From positions 1-64,000 of the forward strand of contig JAIBAP010000015.1 of the NCBI GenBank assembly GCA_019695115.1: 64,000 nt of DNA, in the 5' to 3' direction. The notes under the pieces were generated by a model. The model was not told the DNA's origin. It saw nothing but the letters and a program-made list of their open reading frames with translations, and made no database searches. The position numbers and the translations under genes are program-made. This document shows, piece by piece, positions 25,325-34,505 of this stretch. This DNA comes from Caldilineales bacterium. GTDB taxonomy: Bacteria > Chloroflexota > Anaerolineae > J102. Every line of letters starts with the position of its first letter. Within the stretch, counting starts at the first letter, position 1.

Positions 25325-26015
25325 CGAAGCGGTAGCCGAAGCGGTAGCCGACGCCGTGCTCGGTCAGCAGGTAGACGGGGTTGGCGGGGTCGGCCTCGAT
25401 CTTGCGGCGCAGGCGGCCGATGTAGACGCGCAGATACTCGCTTTCATCGCCATATTCCGGCCCCCACACCTGCTGCAAGAGACGGCGGTGCGTCAACACC
25501 TTGCCGGCGTGCTGCATCAGCAGCTGCAACAACTCCATCTCGGTGCGGGTCAGACGCACCGCCCGGCCCGCCACCGTCACCTGCCCCCGCTCCGGCTGCA
25601 ACCACACCTCGCCCAGGCGGATGCCCTCGGCCGGCGGCAGCGGCGCGCTGACCCCGGCCCGGCGCAGCGCCGCCCGCACCCGCGCCAGCAACTCCTCCAC
25701 CCCAAACGGCTTGGTCAGGTAATCATCCGCGCCCAAATCCAGCGCCAGCACCTTGTCATGCTCCTCGTCCAGGGCGCTGAGCACGATGATCGGCACCTGC
25801 GAACTGCGCCGCACCCGCTGCGTCACCTCCAGCCCGTCCAGCCGCGGCATCATCAAGTCCAGGATGATCAAGTCCAGCGGCTGCGACTGGAACACGCCCA
25901 GCGCCTCCAGCCCATTCGTCGCCTGCGTCACCTGAAAGCCGCGGGCGCTGAGATTGCGGCTGATGAACTCGCGCAACGGCTTCTCGTCATCGACGACCAG
26001 GATGTGGGCGCTCAT
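25317..26015 (-). CDS. OmpR/KdpE-family response regulator
   Basis: 232 aa. The receiver domain has DD acidic pair (VVDDEKP), phospho-acceptor Asp in LIILDLMMPRLDG (about 53), conserved Ser/Thr in VLSA and Lys in YLTKPF. The C-terminal winged helix is OmpR-type (LTRTEMELLQLLMQHAGKVLTHRRLLQQVWG ... VYIGRLRRKIE ... GVGYRF). ATG 26015 overlaps the kinase stop (ATGA), so this is the cognate regulator. The resemblance to KdpE is general and does not prove potassium sensing. The longer frame upstream is an antisense-like read of the kinase and is excluded. Confidence 0.93.
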   Translation of the reverse strand: MSAHILVVDDEKPLREFISRNLSARGFQVTQATNGLEALGVFQSQPLDLIILDLMMPRLDGLEVTQRVRRSSQVPIIVLSALDEEHDKVLALDLGADDYLTKPFGVEELLARVRAALRRAGVSAPLPPAEGIRLGEVWLQPERGQVTVAGRAVRLTRTEMELLQLLMQHAGKVLTHRRLLQQVWGPEYGDESEYLRVYIGRLRRKIEADPANPVYLLTEHGVGYRFGYRFAP

Positions 26016-28810
26016 GCCGGGCTTTCCCCCTCCTGTTCTGGCGGCGCCAGCGGTAACGAGAAGGCAAACAGCGCCCCCGGCTCCGCCTCCTCCACCCAGA
26101 TGCGGCCCCCGTGCGCCTCCACAAAGCCCTTGCTGATGGCCAGCCCCAGCCCGGCGCTGCCGATGCGTCGCTGCCCATCCCCCTCGACCTGATAGAAACG
26201 CTCGAACACCCGCTGGCGCTGCTCCGGCGGCACGCCTGGCCCGAAATCGCGCACCCGCACCACCACCTGCCCATCCTCCCGCGCCGCGCTCACCTCCACA
26301 CCTGCCCCCGCCGGCGAATACTTGACCGCGTTCTCGATCAGATTGCGCAGCACCGTCTCCAGCCGCGGGCGGTCGATCCAGGCCATCGGCAGGTCGTCCG
26401 GCAGCTGCAACTGCAACTGAGCGCCCAACCGCCGCCCTTCCCGGGTCGCCGTCTCCGCGATCACGGCCGCGAGCGCGTGCAACTCGCGGCGGATGCGCAG
26501 CGCCCCCCCTTCCAGCCGCGACAGATCGAGCAAATTGCTGACCAGCACCGCCAGCCGATCCGCCTCCTGGCTGATGATCTGCACGAACTCGCGCTGCGCC
26601 GCCGCGTCCCACTGCACATCCTGGGCCAGCAGCGTGGTGGCGAAGCCCTTGATCGAGCTGAGCGGCGTGCGCAATTCGTGCGAAACAGTGCTGAGCAGGG
26701 CCGATTTCATCCGATCCAGATTCTTGTCGCGGGTGATGTCCTGCCAATACTGCCCCCGCCCGATCAAATGCCCCTCGGCGTCGGTGACATCGAAGATGCG
26801 CAGCCGCACATCCTGCGTCCGTCCCGCCCCATCCCGGCGCTGAAAATCGACCACGCGCTCCCCGCGCCCGGCAAAGGCGGCCCGCGCCCGCGCCGTCGTC
26901 TCCCCCTCGTGCAGGGCCGAAGCCAGCAGCGCCGCCGTCAGATCGCGGGCGCGCCGCCGCCGCGCCACCGACCGCCGCACCCCCAGCAGATCCGCCGCCG
27001 CCTGATTGCAGAACAACACCTCCCCCTCCAGGCTTTCCAGCACCAGGCCATCGGCCAGACTCTCCATGATCGCCTCCAGCCGCGAGGTCTGCTCTTGCAA
27101 CTGCGCGTCGGAGCGGGCAAAGAGGGCGGCATGCTCCATGGCCATGGCCGCATGGTTGGCGAAACTGGCCACCAACTCCTGCTCGGTCTCGGTGAAGGGC
27201 CGGGGAAGATTGCGGTAGAGGATCAGCACCGCCGGCGGGGCGTGTTGCGTCACCAGGGGCGCCGCCAGCACGGCCCGAAAGCCCTCTGCCCGCGCCCGCT
27301 GGCGCAGGGCAACATTCTCCAGCTCGATTTCAGTGTCCGGGATCTGCACCGGCGTCTGCCACCGCAGGGCCTGCATCGCTGGCGAAAAAGGCTCGGACGA
27401 CTCGATCCGCAGCTGTTCGACATAGGCTTCGGAAAGGCCACGGCTGGCGGTGATGCGGAACACGCCCAGGCGCTTGTCCAGGGCGACGATGGCCGCCCGC
27501 TCCACCTTCGACAGCCGCTGCACCTCCTCCAGAATGCTGGCGATGACCTGATCGGCGTCGAGCGAGCTGACCACGCTGCGACTGGTCTCCAGCAGCGTGC
27601 CCAGTTCCTCGAAACGACGCTCGATCGCTTCGGCCATCGTCGCCAACGAACGGGCCAGATGCCCGATCTGGTCCCCTCGCCCCTCCCAGATGGCCATGTC
27701 CGGCGGCTGCGCCGCTGGCGCCGCCCGGCGCTGCCCCACCCTCTGGCTGAACTCGGCCAGGCGTTCCAGCGGCAAGATCACCCGCCGCGACAGGGCCAGC
27801 CAGAAGAAAACGCCGCCCAGGAAATAGATGCCCACCGCGGCCAGCAGCAGACGGTGAAAGCGAATGATGGCGGCAAAGGCGACCGAGGTCGGCCGCTGCA
27901 CGATCACCCCCCAGCCAGCCACGGGGATGGGGACGAAGGAGCGCAGCCACTCGCTGCCATCCGGCGCCGTGGCGATGACGCCGCCCCGCTCGCCGGCCAA
28001 CACCCGCGGCACCGCCCCATCTTGCCATGCCCCCCAGTCGGGCAGCAGCGCCGCCGGCAGACCCAGATCTTCGCCCCGCCGCACCGTCAGCAAGGGGTCG
28101 GCAGCCAGGTCGGCGGTGAGCAGGGCGGGGTGGGCGATGACCTGCCCGCGGGCATCGACAAGGCTGACGACCAGCCCCCGTTCCGCCCCGCCCACGATCA
28201 CCCGCAGCGTCTCGCTCAGCGAGGCCAGGGTGAGATTGGTGGCCACCACGCCCTGGAAGACGCCGCTGGCGTCGAGCAGGGGCATCACCGCCGTGGCCAC
28301 CGGCTTGCCCGTGGTAGGGGAGATGCGGCCATCGGAGAAAACCGGGCCGCGGCTGGCCCGCGCCGCCTGAAAATATTCGCGGAAGGAGAAATCGACGCCT
28401 ACGGTGCTGGCCGGGCCTTCGGGGAAGTGGTATTGCATGACGCCGGCGGCGTCGAGGCGGTAAACCAGGTCGACATCGGCGCGGGCCAGCAGCACATTGG
28501 CAAAGGTCACGCGCATGCCATCGACATCCCCCTGCTGCACCTCGCGGCGCCCCGCCAGGCTCTGCACCGTGCGCACGGCGTTGGTGAGGGCGGCGTCGGT
28601 TTCCAGGGCGATGGCCTGGGCCAGGGCCACATCGGCTGCCCGCGCCTCCGCTTCCAGATTGCGCTGCATCACCCGGTCGAAGATGAGCGCGCCCACCAGC
28701 ACCGGCCCAATGAAGAGCACATACAGGGCCAGCAGTTGCAGACCCAGGTCACGGCGCAGGGCCGCGCCCCGGAAGCGGGAGGCCGGCAATCGGCGCAGAC
28801 GGCTGAACAT
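26012..28810 (-). CDS. Multi-sensor membrane histidine kinase (dCACHE-HAMP-GAF-PAS-HisKA-HATPase)
   Basis: 932 aa. TM1 (LLALYVLFIGPVLVGALIF, about 28-46), an extracellular dCACHE sensor (about 50-310), TM2 (LLLAAVGIYFLGGVFFWLAL), HAMP (RRVILPLERLAEFSQRV), GAF (about 400-560), PAS (about 575-690). The HisKA box LSTVSHELRTPLSSIKG carries the phospho-His near 705. The HATPase has N box NLIENAVKYSPAG, DFGPGV and GLGLAISKGFVEAHGG. All catalytic motifs are present. It forms an operon with the OmpR-type regulator that follows. The signal is unknown; dCACHE domains often bind small organic ligands. Confidence 0.92.
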   Translation of the reverse strand: MFSRLRRLPASRFRGAALRRDLGLQLLALYVLFIGPVLVGALIFDRVMQRNLEAEARAADVALAQAIALETDAALTNAVRTVQSLAGRREVQQGDVDGMRVTFANVLLARADVDLVYRLDAAGVMQYHFPEGPASTVGVDFSFREYFQAARASRGPVFSDGRISPTTGKPVATAVMPLLDASGVFQGVVATNLTLASLSETLRVIVGGAERGLVVSLVDARGQVIAHPALLTADLAADPLLTVRRGEDLGLPAALLPDWGAWQDGAVPRVLAGERGGVIATAPDGSEWLRSFVPIPVAGWGVIVQRPTSVAFAAIIRFHRLLLAAVGIYFLGGVFFWLALSRRVILPLERLAEFSQRVGQRRAAPAAQPPDMAIWEGRGDQIGHLARSLATMAEAIERRFEELGTLLETSRSVVSSLDADQVIASILEEVQRLSKVERAAIVALDKRLGVFRITASRGLSEAYVEQLRIESSEPFSPAMQALRWQTPVQIPDTEIELENVALRQRARAEGFRAVLAAPLVTQHAPPAVLILYRNLPRPFTETEQELVASFANHAAMAMEHAALFARSDAQLQEQTSRLEAIMESLADGLVLESLEGEVLFCNQAAADLLGVRRSVARRRRARDLTAALLASALHEGETTARARAAFAGRGERVVDFQRRDGAGRTQDVRLRIFDVTDAEGHLIGRGQYWQDITRDKNLDRMKSALLSTVSHELRTPLSSIKGFATTLLAQDVQWDAAAQREFVQIISQEADRLAVLVSNLLDLSRLEGGALRIRRELHALAAVIAETATREGRRLGAQLQLQLPDDLPMAWIDRPRLETVLRNLIENAVKYSPAGAGVEVSAAREDGQVVVRVRDFGPGVPPEQRQRVFERFYQVEGDGQRRIGSAGLGLAISKGFVEAHGGRIWVEEAEPGALFAFSLPLAPPEQEGESPA

Positions 28811-28887
28811 GGGGGGCGCCGGGGATGGCGGGAACGAAAGGGGTCGGGTGAGGCGTCGAAGTGCTTGTCGCCGGCTCGGAGTCGGGC

Positions 28888-29667
28888 CTACGGCTTGCGC
28901 GCCAGCAGGAAGAAACGATGGTCACGCACATCCAGATAGCCTTCCTCCTGGATGCGATGGTGGAGTTGGAACAGCGCTTCGGCGTAACGCTCGACGCTGA
29001 AATCTTCGATCTGCCAGGGCACGGCCTTGAGGTAGTAGACGATGGCGCCGACATCGAAAAAGCGGGCGCGGGGAAAATCCTCTGCCGCCTTGAGCACCTC
29101 GAAACCGGCCGTCTCCAACTGGCTGCGGGCGGTGGCCAGGCGCCAGTTGGCGTCGAGATTGAACCTGGCCCCCAGCAGCATGTTCAGATCCCAGCCATCC
29201 TCGCCGCCCACCTGCTGGGTGATGAACAGACCGCCGGGCGCCAACACGCGCCACACCTCGGCCGGCGCATAGGATTCGTGCCGGTTGATGACCAGGTCGA
29301 ATTCAGCCTCGGCGAACGGCAACGAGACGTCGTTCTCGACGGCCACGACCTGCACACCCAGCGGTTCCAGACGGGCGCGGGCAACGGGCAGGTTGGGGGC
29401 GAAGCCTTCGGTGGCCAGGCTGTGCGGGGGCAGGGGGCGCAACTGCGAGAGCAATTCACCGCCGCCGGTGCCCATGTCCAAGAGCGAGGCGGCGCGCCGG
29501 AGCCGGGGCAACACCTCGCTGGCATAGCACCACGTCTGCGGGGCCGTGCGCATGCGACCGGTCCCGCTGATGTGCGAGAAATCCCAGCCCTCGAACGGGC
29601 TTTGCGCCTCGGCCAGCCAGAAATCCAGCAAGGCCTGGCGATCGGCGTAGCGATCGATCTCTGTCAT
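28888..29667 (-). CDS. Class I SAM-dependent methyltransferase
   Basis: 259 aa. Motif I LLDMGTGGGELLSQL (about 63), an acidic residue after the second strand (ATEGFAPNLPVARARL), then VENDVSLPFAEAEFDLVINRHESY (motif IV region) and VWRVLAPGGLFITQQVGG. The profile resembles UbiE/SAM MTase family 11 enzymes; the substrate is not evident. The start overlaps the stop of the small unknown gene upstream (ATGA). Confidence 0.85.
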   Translation of the reverse strand: MTEIDRYADRQALLDFWLAEAQSPFEGWDFSHISGTGRMRTAPQTWCYASEVLPRLRRAASLLDMGTGGGELLSQLRPLPPHSLATEGFAPNLPVARARLEPLGVQVVAVENDVSLPFAEAEFDLVINRHESYAPAEVWRVLAPGGLFITQQVGGEDGWDLNMLLGARFNLDANWRLATARSQLETAGFEVLKAAEDFPRARFFDVGAIVYYLKAVPWQIEDFSVERYAEALFQLHHRIQEEGYLDVRDHRFFLLARKP

Positions 29668-29954
29668 GCTCTCGCTCCCTTGCTTGCCTCTTGTGGCCGA
29701 CGGCCGATGTACAGCCCTCGGCCCATCCGACCTTCCGGCTCGAAGCTCGTCTCCAGATGTTGCTGATGGCCGAACAGCCCCAGTCCGCGCCGCTCGCTGA
29801 AATAGTCGATCGGCGGCGGCATCCCCACCAGATCGTGGAAGATGAGGATGGCGGTCGCGCGTTCATCGTCCTCGAAGTTGTCGGTGGCGCCGTCGAAGGG
29901 CGCGGCGTAGACGAACATGGTTGCGATCAGCGATTCTCGACCTGGTAGAGGCAT
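29664..29954 (-). CDS. Small conserved-looking protein of unknown function
   Basis: About 96 aa from ATG 29954 (an alternative start lies at 29993). I recognise no family. The sequence contains MFVYAAPFDGATDNFEDDERATAILIFHDLVGMPPPIDYF and an Arg/Gly-rich tail (RMGRGLYIGRRPQ). It overlaps the methyltransferase start by ATGA, so the two are likely translationally coupled; that coupling is the main evidence that it is real. Confidence 0.5.
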   Translation of the reverse strand: MPLPGRESLIATMFVYAAPFDGATDNFEDDERATAILIFHDLVGMPPPIDYFSERRGLGLFGHQQHLETSFEPEGRMGRGLYIGRRPQEASKGARA

Positions 29955-30002
29955 TGCCCCATTGTAGACGCTGGTTGGTGTTTGCGCAATCACCTTCGTG
30001 AG

Positions 30003-30653
30003 TCAGGCAGGTGGGACGTCGATGGCTTCCAAGACGGCCGTGAATTCGGCAATGACCATCGCCGTCGCCCCCCAGACTTCGTGCGAACCCAGGCGATAGA
30101 AGGGGATGAATCGCACCTGGCCATCGATCAGCCGATCTTCGCTGGCCTGATTGGCTGGGTCCAGGAAGTGAGCGATGGGCGTCTCGATCACCTCGGCGAC
30201 CTCGTGGGCCGCGGGCCGCCAGACAGGGCGGTGCGGCGTGTAGCCGACCACAATCTGGAGGCAGAAGTGGCTGGGCCGGATGTAGAGGTGGGTCAGCCGG
30301 CCGAGGGGCGTGACCTGGGCGGCGTCGAGGCCCAATTCCTCCTGAGCCTCGCGCAGCGCCGTTTGCTCCACCGTCTCGCGGCCCTGGCGGGCGCCGCCCG
30401 GCAACGAAACCTGGCCGGGATGGTCGGGCAAATCGCGGCGGCGGGCGGTGAGCACGGTGTAAAGCTCGCCCTGGTGAGGATAGAGGAGGAGGAGCACGGC
30501 CGCGCGCCGGCAGCCGCGCGAGTGGTTGGTGTAGAGTTCGGGTGGGGGCCGGTGGCTCGGCGCCATCCGCCGCTGCCCTTCCGGGCCGGGGAGTGGCCGC
30601 CGCAGCGCCGCCTGGATGGAGGCGATGGCCCAGGAGCGAGGTGATGCGTTCAT
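30003..30653 (-). CDS. Nudix hydrolase, CoA-diphosphatase (NudL/PCD1)-like
   Basis: 216 aa from ATG 30653. RRAAVLLLLYPHQGELYTVLTARRRDLPDHPGQVSLPGGARQGRETVEQTALREAQEELGL joins the UPF0035 motif (LLP/LTxRS-type segment) with the Nudix box, as in CoA pyrophosphatases; the REAQEEL core is intact. It would hydrolyse CoA or acyl-CoA to 4'-phosphopantetheine and ADP. Divergent from the Crp/Fnr gene, with which it shares a very short intergenic region. Confidence 0.85.
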   Translation of the reverse strand: MNASPRSWAIASIQAALRRPLPGPEGQRRMAPSHRPPPELYTNHSRGCRRAAVLLLLYPHQGELYTVLTARRRDLPDHPGQVSLPGGARQGRETVEQTALREAQEELGLDAAQVTPLGRLTHLYIRPSHFCLQIVVGYTPHRPVWRPAAHEVAEVIETPIAHFLDPANQASEDRLIDGQVRFIPFYRLGSHEVWGATAMVIAEFTAVLEAIDVPPA

Positions 30654-30664
30654 GGTTTCTGTGA

Positions 30665-31444
30665 GTGCGGGCGAACGATTGCAGTAAATCCGTCCAAAAA
30701 GTGTACAATCAAACCCTGACCAGCCCAAGCACGGGCCACTCCTGCAACCGATTCGCCGCTCTGAACACCGACCTCCCCCCCATCATCGACCTGCTTCGCC
30801 GGCTGCCCTATGTGGCTCAGCAGCCCGACGAGGTGATCTCCTCCCTGGCCGCCGCTGCGACCCGTTCGGCCCATCGCGCCGGCGCTGTGATTTTCGTGCA
30901 GGGTGAGCCAGGCCGCGGCCTGTTCATCATCGAAGCGGGCGAGGTGAAGGTCAGCCGCGTGGGGCGCGAGGGTCGTGAACACATCCTGCATGTGCTGCGG
31001 GCCGGCGAGAGCTTCAACGATGTGGCAGCCATGGACGGCGGCCCCAATCCGGCGACGGCCACGGCCCGCACCGATGCAGCCGTGTGGTGCATCCAACGCG
31101 ACGACCTGCGCCAGATCGCCATCCTCTACCCCGCCCTGGCCTGGGCGCTGATCGAGAACATCGCCCGCCGCGCCCGCTATCTGGTGGGCGTGGTCGAAGA
31201 CCTGGGCATGCGTAGTGTGCGCGGCCGGCTGGCGAATCTGCTGTTGACCGAAGCGCGGGCCTATCAGATGGGCGCCGTTCCCCGCTTGTTATCGCAAGAA
31301 GAAATGGCCAGCCGCCTGGGAACCGTGCGCGAGGTGGTGGGGCGGGCCTTGAAGGCCATGGCCGAAGATGGCGTCATCGCCTTCGACCGGCACCGCATCG
31401 TCATCTTGGATGAGGAGAAACTGGCGGCAGAGGCGGATGCCTGA
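30665..31444 (+). CDS. Crp/Fnr-family transcription regulator
   Basis: 259 aa if the GTG at 30665 is used; the cNMP-binding-type domain starts only near residue 40. AGAVIFVQGEPGRGLFIIEAGEVKVSRV ... LRAGESFNDVAAMDGGPNPATA is the beta-roll; it lacks the Arg-Ser-Thr/Ala pocket of true CRP and the N-terminal Cys cluster of FNR, so the ligand is unknown. The C-terminal HTH is LSQEEMASRLGTVREVVGRALKAMAEDGVI. TTGCAG and TACAAT at 30679-30709 resemble a promoter inside the 5' end, so a GTG at 30701 or a leaderless start is possible. Confidence 0.87.
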   Translation: MRANDCSKSVQKVYNQTLTSPSTGHSCNRFAALNTDLPPIIDLLRRLPYVAQQPDEVISSLAAAATRSAHRAGAVIFVQGEPGRGLFIIEAGEVKVSRVGREGREHILHVLRAGESFNDVAAMDGGPNPATATARTDAAVWCIQRDDLRQIAILYPALAWALIENIARRARYLVGVVEDLGMRSVRGRLANLLLTEARAYQMGAVPRLLSQEEMASRLGTVREVVGRALKAMAEDGVIAFDRHRIVILDEEKLAAEADA

Positions 31445-31457
31445 GGGGGGGCAGAGC

Positions 31458-31490
31458 AGGTGCGACGCACTTTGGAAGTGCGTCGCACCT
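31458..31490. repeat. 33-nt perfect palindrome, copy 1
   Basis: AGGTGCGACGCACTT (31458-31472), loop TGG, AAGTGCGTCGCACCT (31476-31490): 15-bp arms with no mismatch. It lies 14 bases after the Crp/Fnr stop and could end transcription, but the paired copy and lack of a T-run point to a REP-like element. Confidence 0.9.
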
Positions 31491-31509
31491 TGAGACGCGA
31501 GTTCACACC

Positions 31510-31542
31510 AGGTGCGACGCACTTTGGAAGTGCGTCGCACCT
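31510..31542. repeat. 33-nt perfect palindrome, copy 2
   Basis: An identical 33-base copy of the element at 31458, in the same orientation, 19 bases downstream. A third palindrome of the same 15-3-15 design but different sequence is at 42493-42525. Confidence 0.9.
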
Positions 31543-31610
31543 CAAGGCGCGCACCTTGTGGCGCGGAACCCCCACCCCCCGCTTTGCGTCTTCACTAGGG
31601 ACAAGCTCTG

Positions 31611-31730
31611 TCACCTGCCACCTGCCACTTGCCACCTGCGACCTGCGACCTGCCACCTGCGACCTGCCACTTGCCACCTGCCACCTGCCACCTGCCACTT
31701 GCCACCTGCGACCTGCGACCTGCCACTTGC
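31611..31730 (+). repeat. TGCCACC/TGCGACC heptamer array running into the start of the penicillin-binding protein
   Basis: About 17 units of 7 bases (TGCCACC, TGCCACT, TGCGACC) fill the gap before the gene. The last unit contains the TTG at 31727 that best explains the lipoprotein start. The array is preceded by GGGACAAGCTCTG, a piece also found beside TGCCACC at 38381-38400 and 41810-41822. Confidence 0.9.
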
Positions 31731-34504
31731 GCCTCCTCCTCCTCCCTCTCCTCCTCCTCCTGGCTGCCTGCGCGCCCGGCAACCGCATCGGCCCGCGGCC
31801 TGCCGCCGACCTGCGCGCCGCCGTCGAAAGCTACCTGCAGCAATACCAGCCCGGCCCGACCCCGCGCGTCTTCGAGACCACGCGGCTCACCGACCGCAAC
31901 GGCAAAGTCATCGCCGAACGTTGGCAGGAAGGCCGCCGCACCTGGGTTCCCCTGGCTGCGATCTCACAACATTTGATCGACGCCACCATCTCGACCGAAG
32001 ACAACACCTTCTACGCCAACCCCGGCGTCGATCCTGCCCGCATCGCCGGCGCCGCCCTGCAAAACGCCCAGCAGGGCCAAGTCGTCTCCGGCGGCAGCAC
32101 CATCACCATGCAACTGGCGCGCAACCTCTTCTTGGGGCCAGAAGACCGCTATGACCAGAACATGGACCGCAAACTACTAGAGGCGGGGCTGGCGCAGGAA
32201 CTGAACACCCTCTTCAGCAAGGACGAAGTGCTGGAAGCCTATCTCAACCTGCTGAACTACGGCCACCTGGCCTACGGTCCCGAGGCGGCGGCCCAGGTCT
32301 ACTTTGGCAAGCCGGCCGCCGACCTGACCCAGGCCGAGGCCACCCTGTTGGCGGGGATACCACAGCGCCCGGCCGATCTCGACCCCTTGCTGAACTTCGA
32401 GGCCGCCAAAGCCCGCCAGCGCCTCGTCCTCGACCTGATGGTGCGCCACAGCCGCCTGAGCCAGACCGAGGCCGATGCCGTCTTCGCCCAACCGCTGACT
32501 TTCAACCCGGCCCCCGACCAAACCCCCAACCCCGCCCCGCACTTCGCCCAATACGTCTTCGACCAACTGGCGGCCCAACTCGGCCCCGACGCCCTGCGCG
32601 GCGGCCTGCGCATCACCACCACCCTCGACCTGGAGATGCAGACCCTGGCCCAAACCATCGCCAGCCAGAAAGTGGCTGAGGCCCAGCCCAAGTTCGACCT
32701 CAACAACGCCGCCCTCGTCGCCCTCCACCCCCAAACCGGCGACATTCTCGCCCTGGTGGGCAGCGCCGACTTCGAGAACGAGGCCATCGCCGGCCAGGTC
32801 AACGTCGCCCTCAGCCCGCGGCAGCCCGGCAGCGCCATCAAACCGGTCCTCTACGCCGCCGCCCTCAGCGACAACCTCATCAGCCCTGCCACCATCCTCT
32901 GGGACATCCCCGCCGCCTGGCCACTGACCAACGGCCAGACCTATCGGCCGGTCAACTACGACGGCAACTTCCACGGCCCCGTCACCGTGCGCACGGCCCT
33001 GGCCAACAGCTACAACATCCCCGCCGTCAAACTGCTCGACGCCGTCGGCCCGCCCCGGATGCTGGCCGCCGCACACGACATGGGCATCGCCAGCCTGAGC
33101 AACGACCCGCAGCAATACGGCCTCAGCCTGGCCCTGGGCAGCGGCGAAGTCAGCCTGCTGGAACTGACTTCGGCCTATGCCACCCTGGCCAACGGCGGGC
33201 TTGCCATCGCCCCGCGCCCGATTCTGGCCGCAACCGATGCCTCCGGCCGGCCGCTCGACCTCGGTCAGCCGCCTGCCTCCGCCCAGGCCGTCTCGCCCGC
33301 GGCCGCCTTCCAGATCACCGACATCCTCAGCGACCCTGCCGCCCGCGCCCCTGCCTTCGGCGCCAACAACCCCCTCCGGCTCAGCCGCCCGGCCGCGGCC
33401 AAGACCGGCACCACCACCGATTTTCGCGACAACTGGACCCTGGGCTACACCCGCTATCTGGTCACAGGCGTGTGGGCGGGCAACAGCGACGGCCATCCCA
33501 TGCGCAACACCAGCGGCCTCACCGGGGCCGCGCCCATCTGGCACGATTTCATGGCGGCTGTACTGACCCAACCCGCTTTCTTATCCGCCCTCCAGGCCCC
33601 CGCCGACCCCGCCGCCTGGGCCTTCACCCCGCCGTCAGAGGCGCTCCAGCGCCCTGGCTGCCCCGTGGTGGGCGGCTGTCGCGAGGGCGGCGAATACTTC
33701 AGCGCCCTCTGGCTGGCTAGCGCCGCCGAACGCGGGGCCTTTGCCGACCGTGTCGAGGCTGCACCCAGCGCGCCCGTGTATCTCGACCGCGGTCAGGGGC
33801 CGGTCTGGACGGCCTATTGCCAGACCGAAGCCGCCGTCGCCCGGCCTTTGCTCAAACTCCCGACCTTTCTCGGCCTCCCCGCCGCCGCGGCGCAGCCGCC
33901 GACCGAATCGCTCCGGCGCGAGCGCGTGCAAGCCATCGCCTGGGTGCTGGCCCACCCCGCCCCGGTGAACCTGGGGCCGTGCGAGACCCTGCCCGACCTG
34001 CTGAACCAGGCCATCGCCCTGAACCCCGACCTGACCGGGGCGCAGGCGCTGGTCGATTGGGCGGCGGCGATGAACCCCGACGCCGCGCCGGTGGCAGGCG
34101 CGCCGGCGGGGCCGCTGGCCGCAGCGACCGAACCACCGGCTCCCCCGGCCGGCCTCGCCCCGGCCGGCCCCGGTCGCTTCGCCCTGGCCCAGCCCATCGC
34201 CCACCACGCCGACTGCCCCGGCAACTACATCATCGGCCTGGTAACCAACCGCGACGGCGCGCCGCTGGCGGGCATCCACATCACCCTGGTCGATCAGTGG
34301 GGCAACCGGGCGGATGCCATCAGCAAGAGCGGGGCCAACGATTTCGGCCGCTACGACTTCCCCATCAACTTCTTCCCCAACGGATACACCCTGACGATAG
34401 TCGATGAGGCCGGCAACCCCCTCAGCCCGCCGGTGGTGGTCAACCATTTGCAGGCTGAGGGCGGCGAGGCTCCGTGTCACACGGTGAACTGGGTGGGGGG
34501 ATGA
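31727..34504 (+). CDS. Bifunctional penicillin-binding lipoprotein (GT51 transglycosylase + transpeptidase; PbpC/PBP1-type)
   Basis: 925 aa from TTG 31727, which gives the signal MRLLLLPLLLLLAACAPG with lipid-attachment Cys at 15; the frame is open to 31460, but that part is translated repeat. The GT51 domain carries catalytic E91 in STEDNTF and GGSTITMQLARNL. The transpeptidase has S369-x-x-K372 (SAIK), S428-Y-N430, and K559-T-G. Past residue ~640 there is a Cys-containing region and, after an Ala/Pro linker, a C-terminal domain (IIGLVTNRDGAPLAGIHITLVDQWGN...GRYDF) like SpaA/carboxypeptidase-regulatory beta-sandwiches. It polymerises and crosslinks peptidoglycan outside the membrane. A lipid anchor in place of the usual TM helix is unusual for a class A PBP. 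Confidence 0.88.
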   Translation: MRLLLLPLLLLLAACAPGNRIGPRPAADLRAAVESYLQQYQPGPTPRVFETTRLTDRNGKVIAERWQEGRRTWVPLAAISQHLIDATISTEDNTFYANPGVDPARIAGAALQNAQQGQVVSGGSTITMQLARNLFLGPEDRYDQNMDRKLLEAGLAQELNTLFSKDEVLEAYLNLLNYGHLAYGPEAAAQVYFGKPAADLTQAEATLLAGIPQRPADLDPLLNFEAAKARQRLVLDLMVRHSRLSQTEADAVFAQPLTFNPAPDQTPNPAPHFAQYVFDQLAAQLGPDALRGGLRITTTLDLEMQTLAQTIASQKVAEAQPKFDLNNAALVALHPQTGDILALVGSADFENEAIAGQVNVALSPRQPGSAIKPVLYAAALSDNLISPATILWDIPAAWPLTNGQTYRPVNYDGNFHGPVTVRTALANSYNIPAVKLLDAVGPPRMLAAAHDMGIASLSNDPQQYGLSLALGSGEVSLLELTSAYATLANGGLAIAPRPILAATDASGRPLDLGQPPASAQAVSPAAAFQITDILSDPAARAPAFGANNPLRLSRPAAAKTGTTTDFRDNWTLGYTRYLVTGVWAGNSDGHPMRNTSGLTGAAPIWHDFMAAVLTQPAFLSALQAPADPAAWAFTPPSEALQRPGCPVVGGCREGGEYFSALWLASAAERGAFADRVEAAPSAPVYLDRGQGPVWTAYCQTEAAVARPLLKLPTFLGLPAAAAQPPTESLRRERVQAIAWVLAHPAPVNLGPCETLPDLLNQAIALNPDLTGAQALVDWAAAMNPDAAPVAGAPAGPLAAATEPPAPPAGLAPAGPGRFALAQPIAHHADCPGNYIIGLVTNRDGAPLAGIHITLVDQWGNRADAISKSGANDFGRYDFPINFFPNGYTLTIVDEAGNPLSPPVVVNHLQAEGGEAPCHTVNWVGG

Positions 34505-34505
34505 C

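Noticed and set aside
25317-26747. A 476-codon frame for the response regulator
   Set aside because: The N-terminal half reads through the kinase gene in a different frame; the receiver domain begins at ATG 26015, which overlaps the kinase stop.
31460-31726. PBP gene starting upstream at 31460
   Set aside because: The frame is open, but the translated part is palindrome and heptamer repeat (repeating CHLPPAT), and the lipoprotein signal begins only at 31727.
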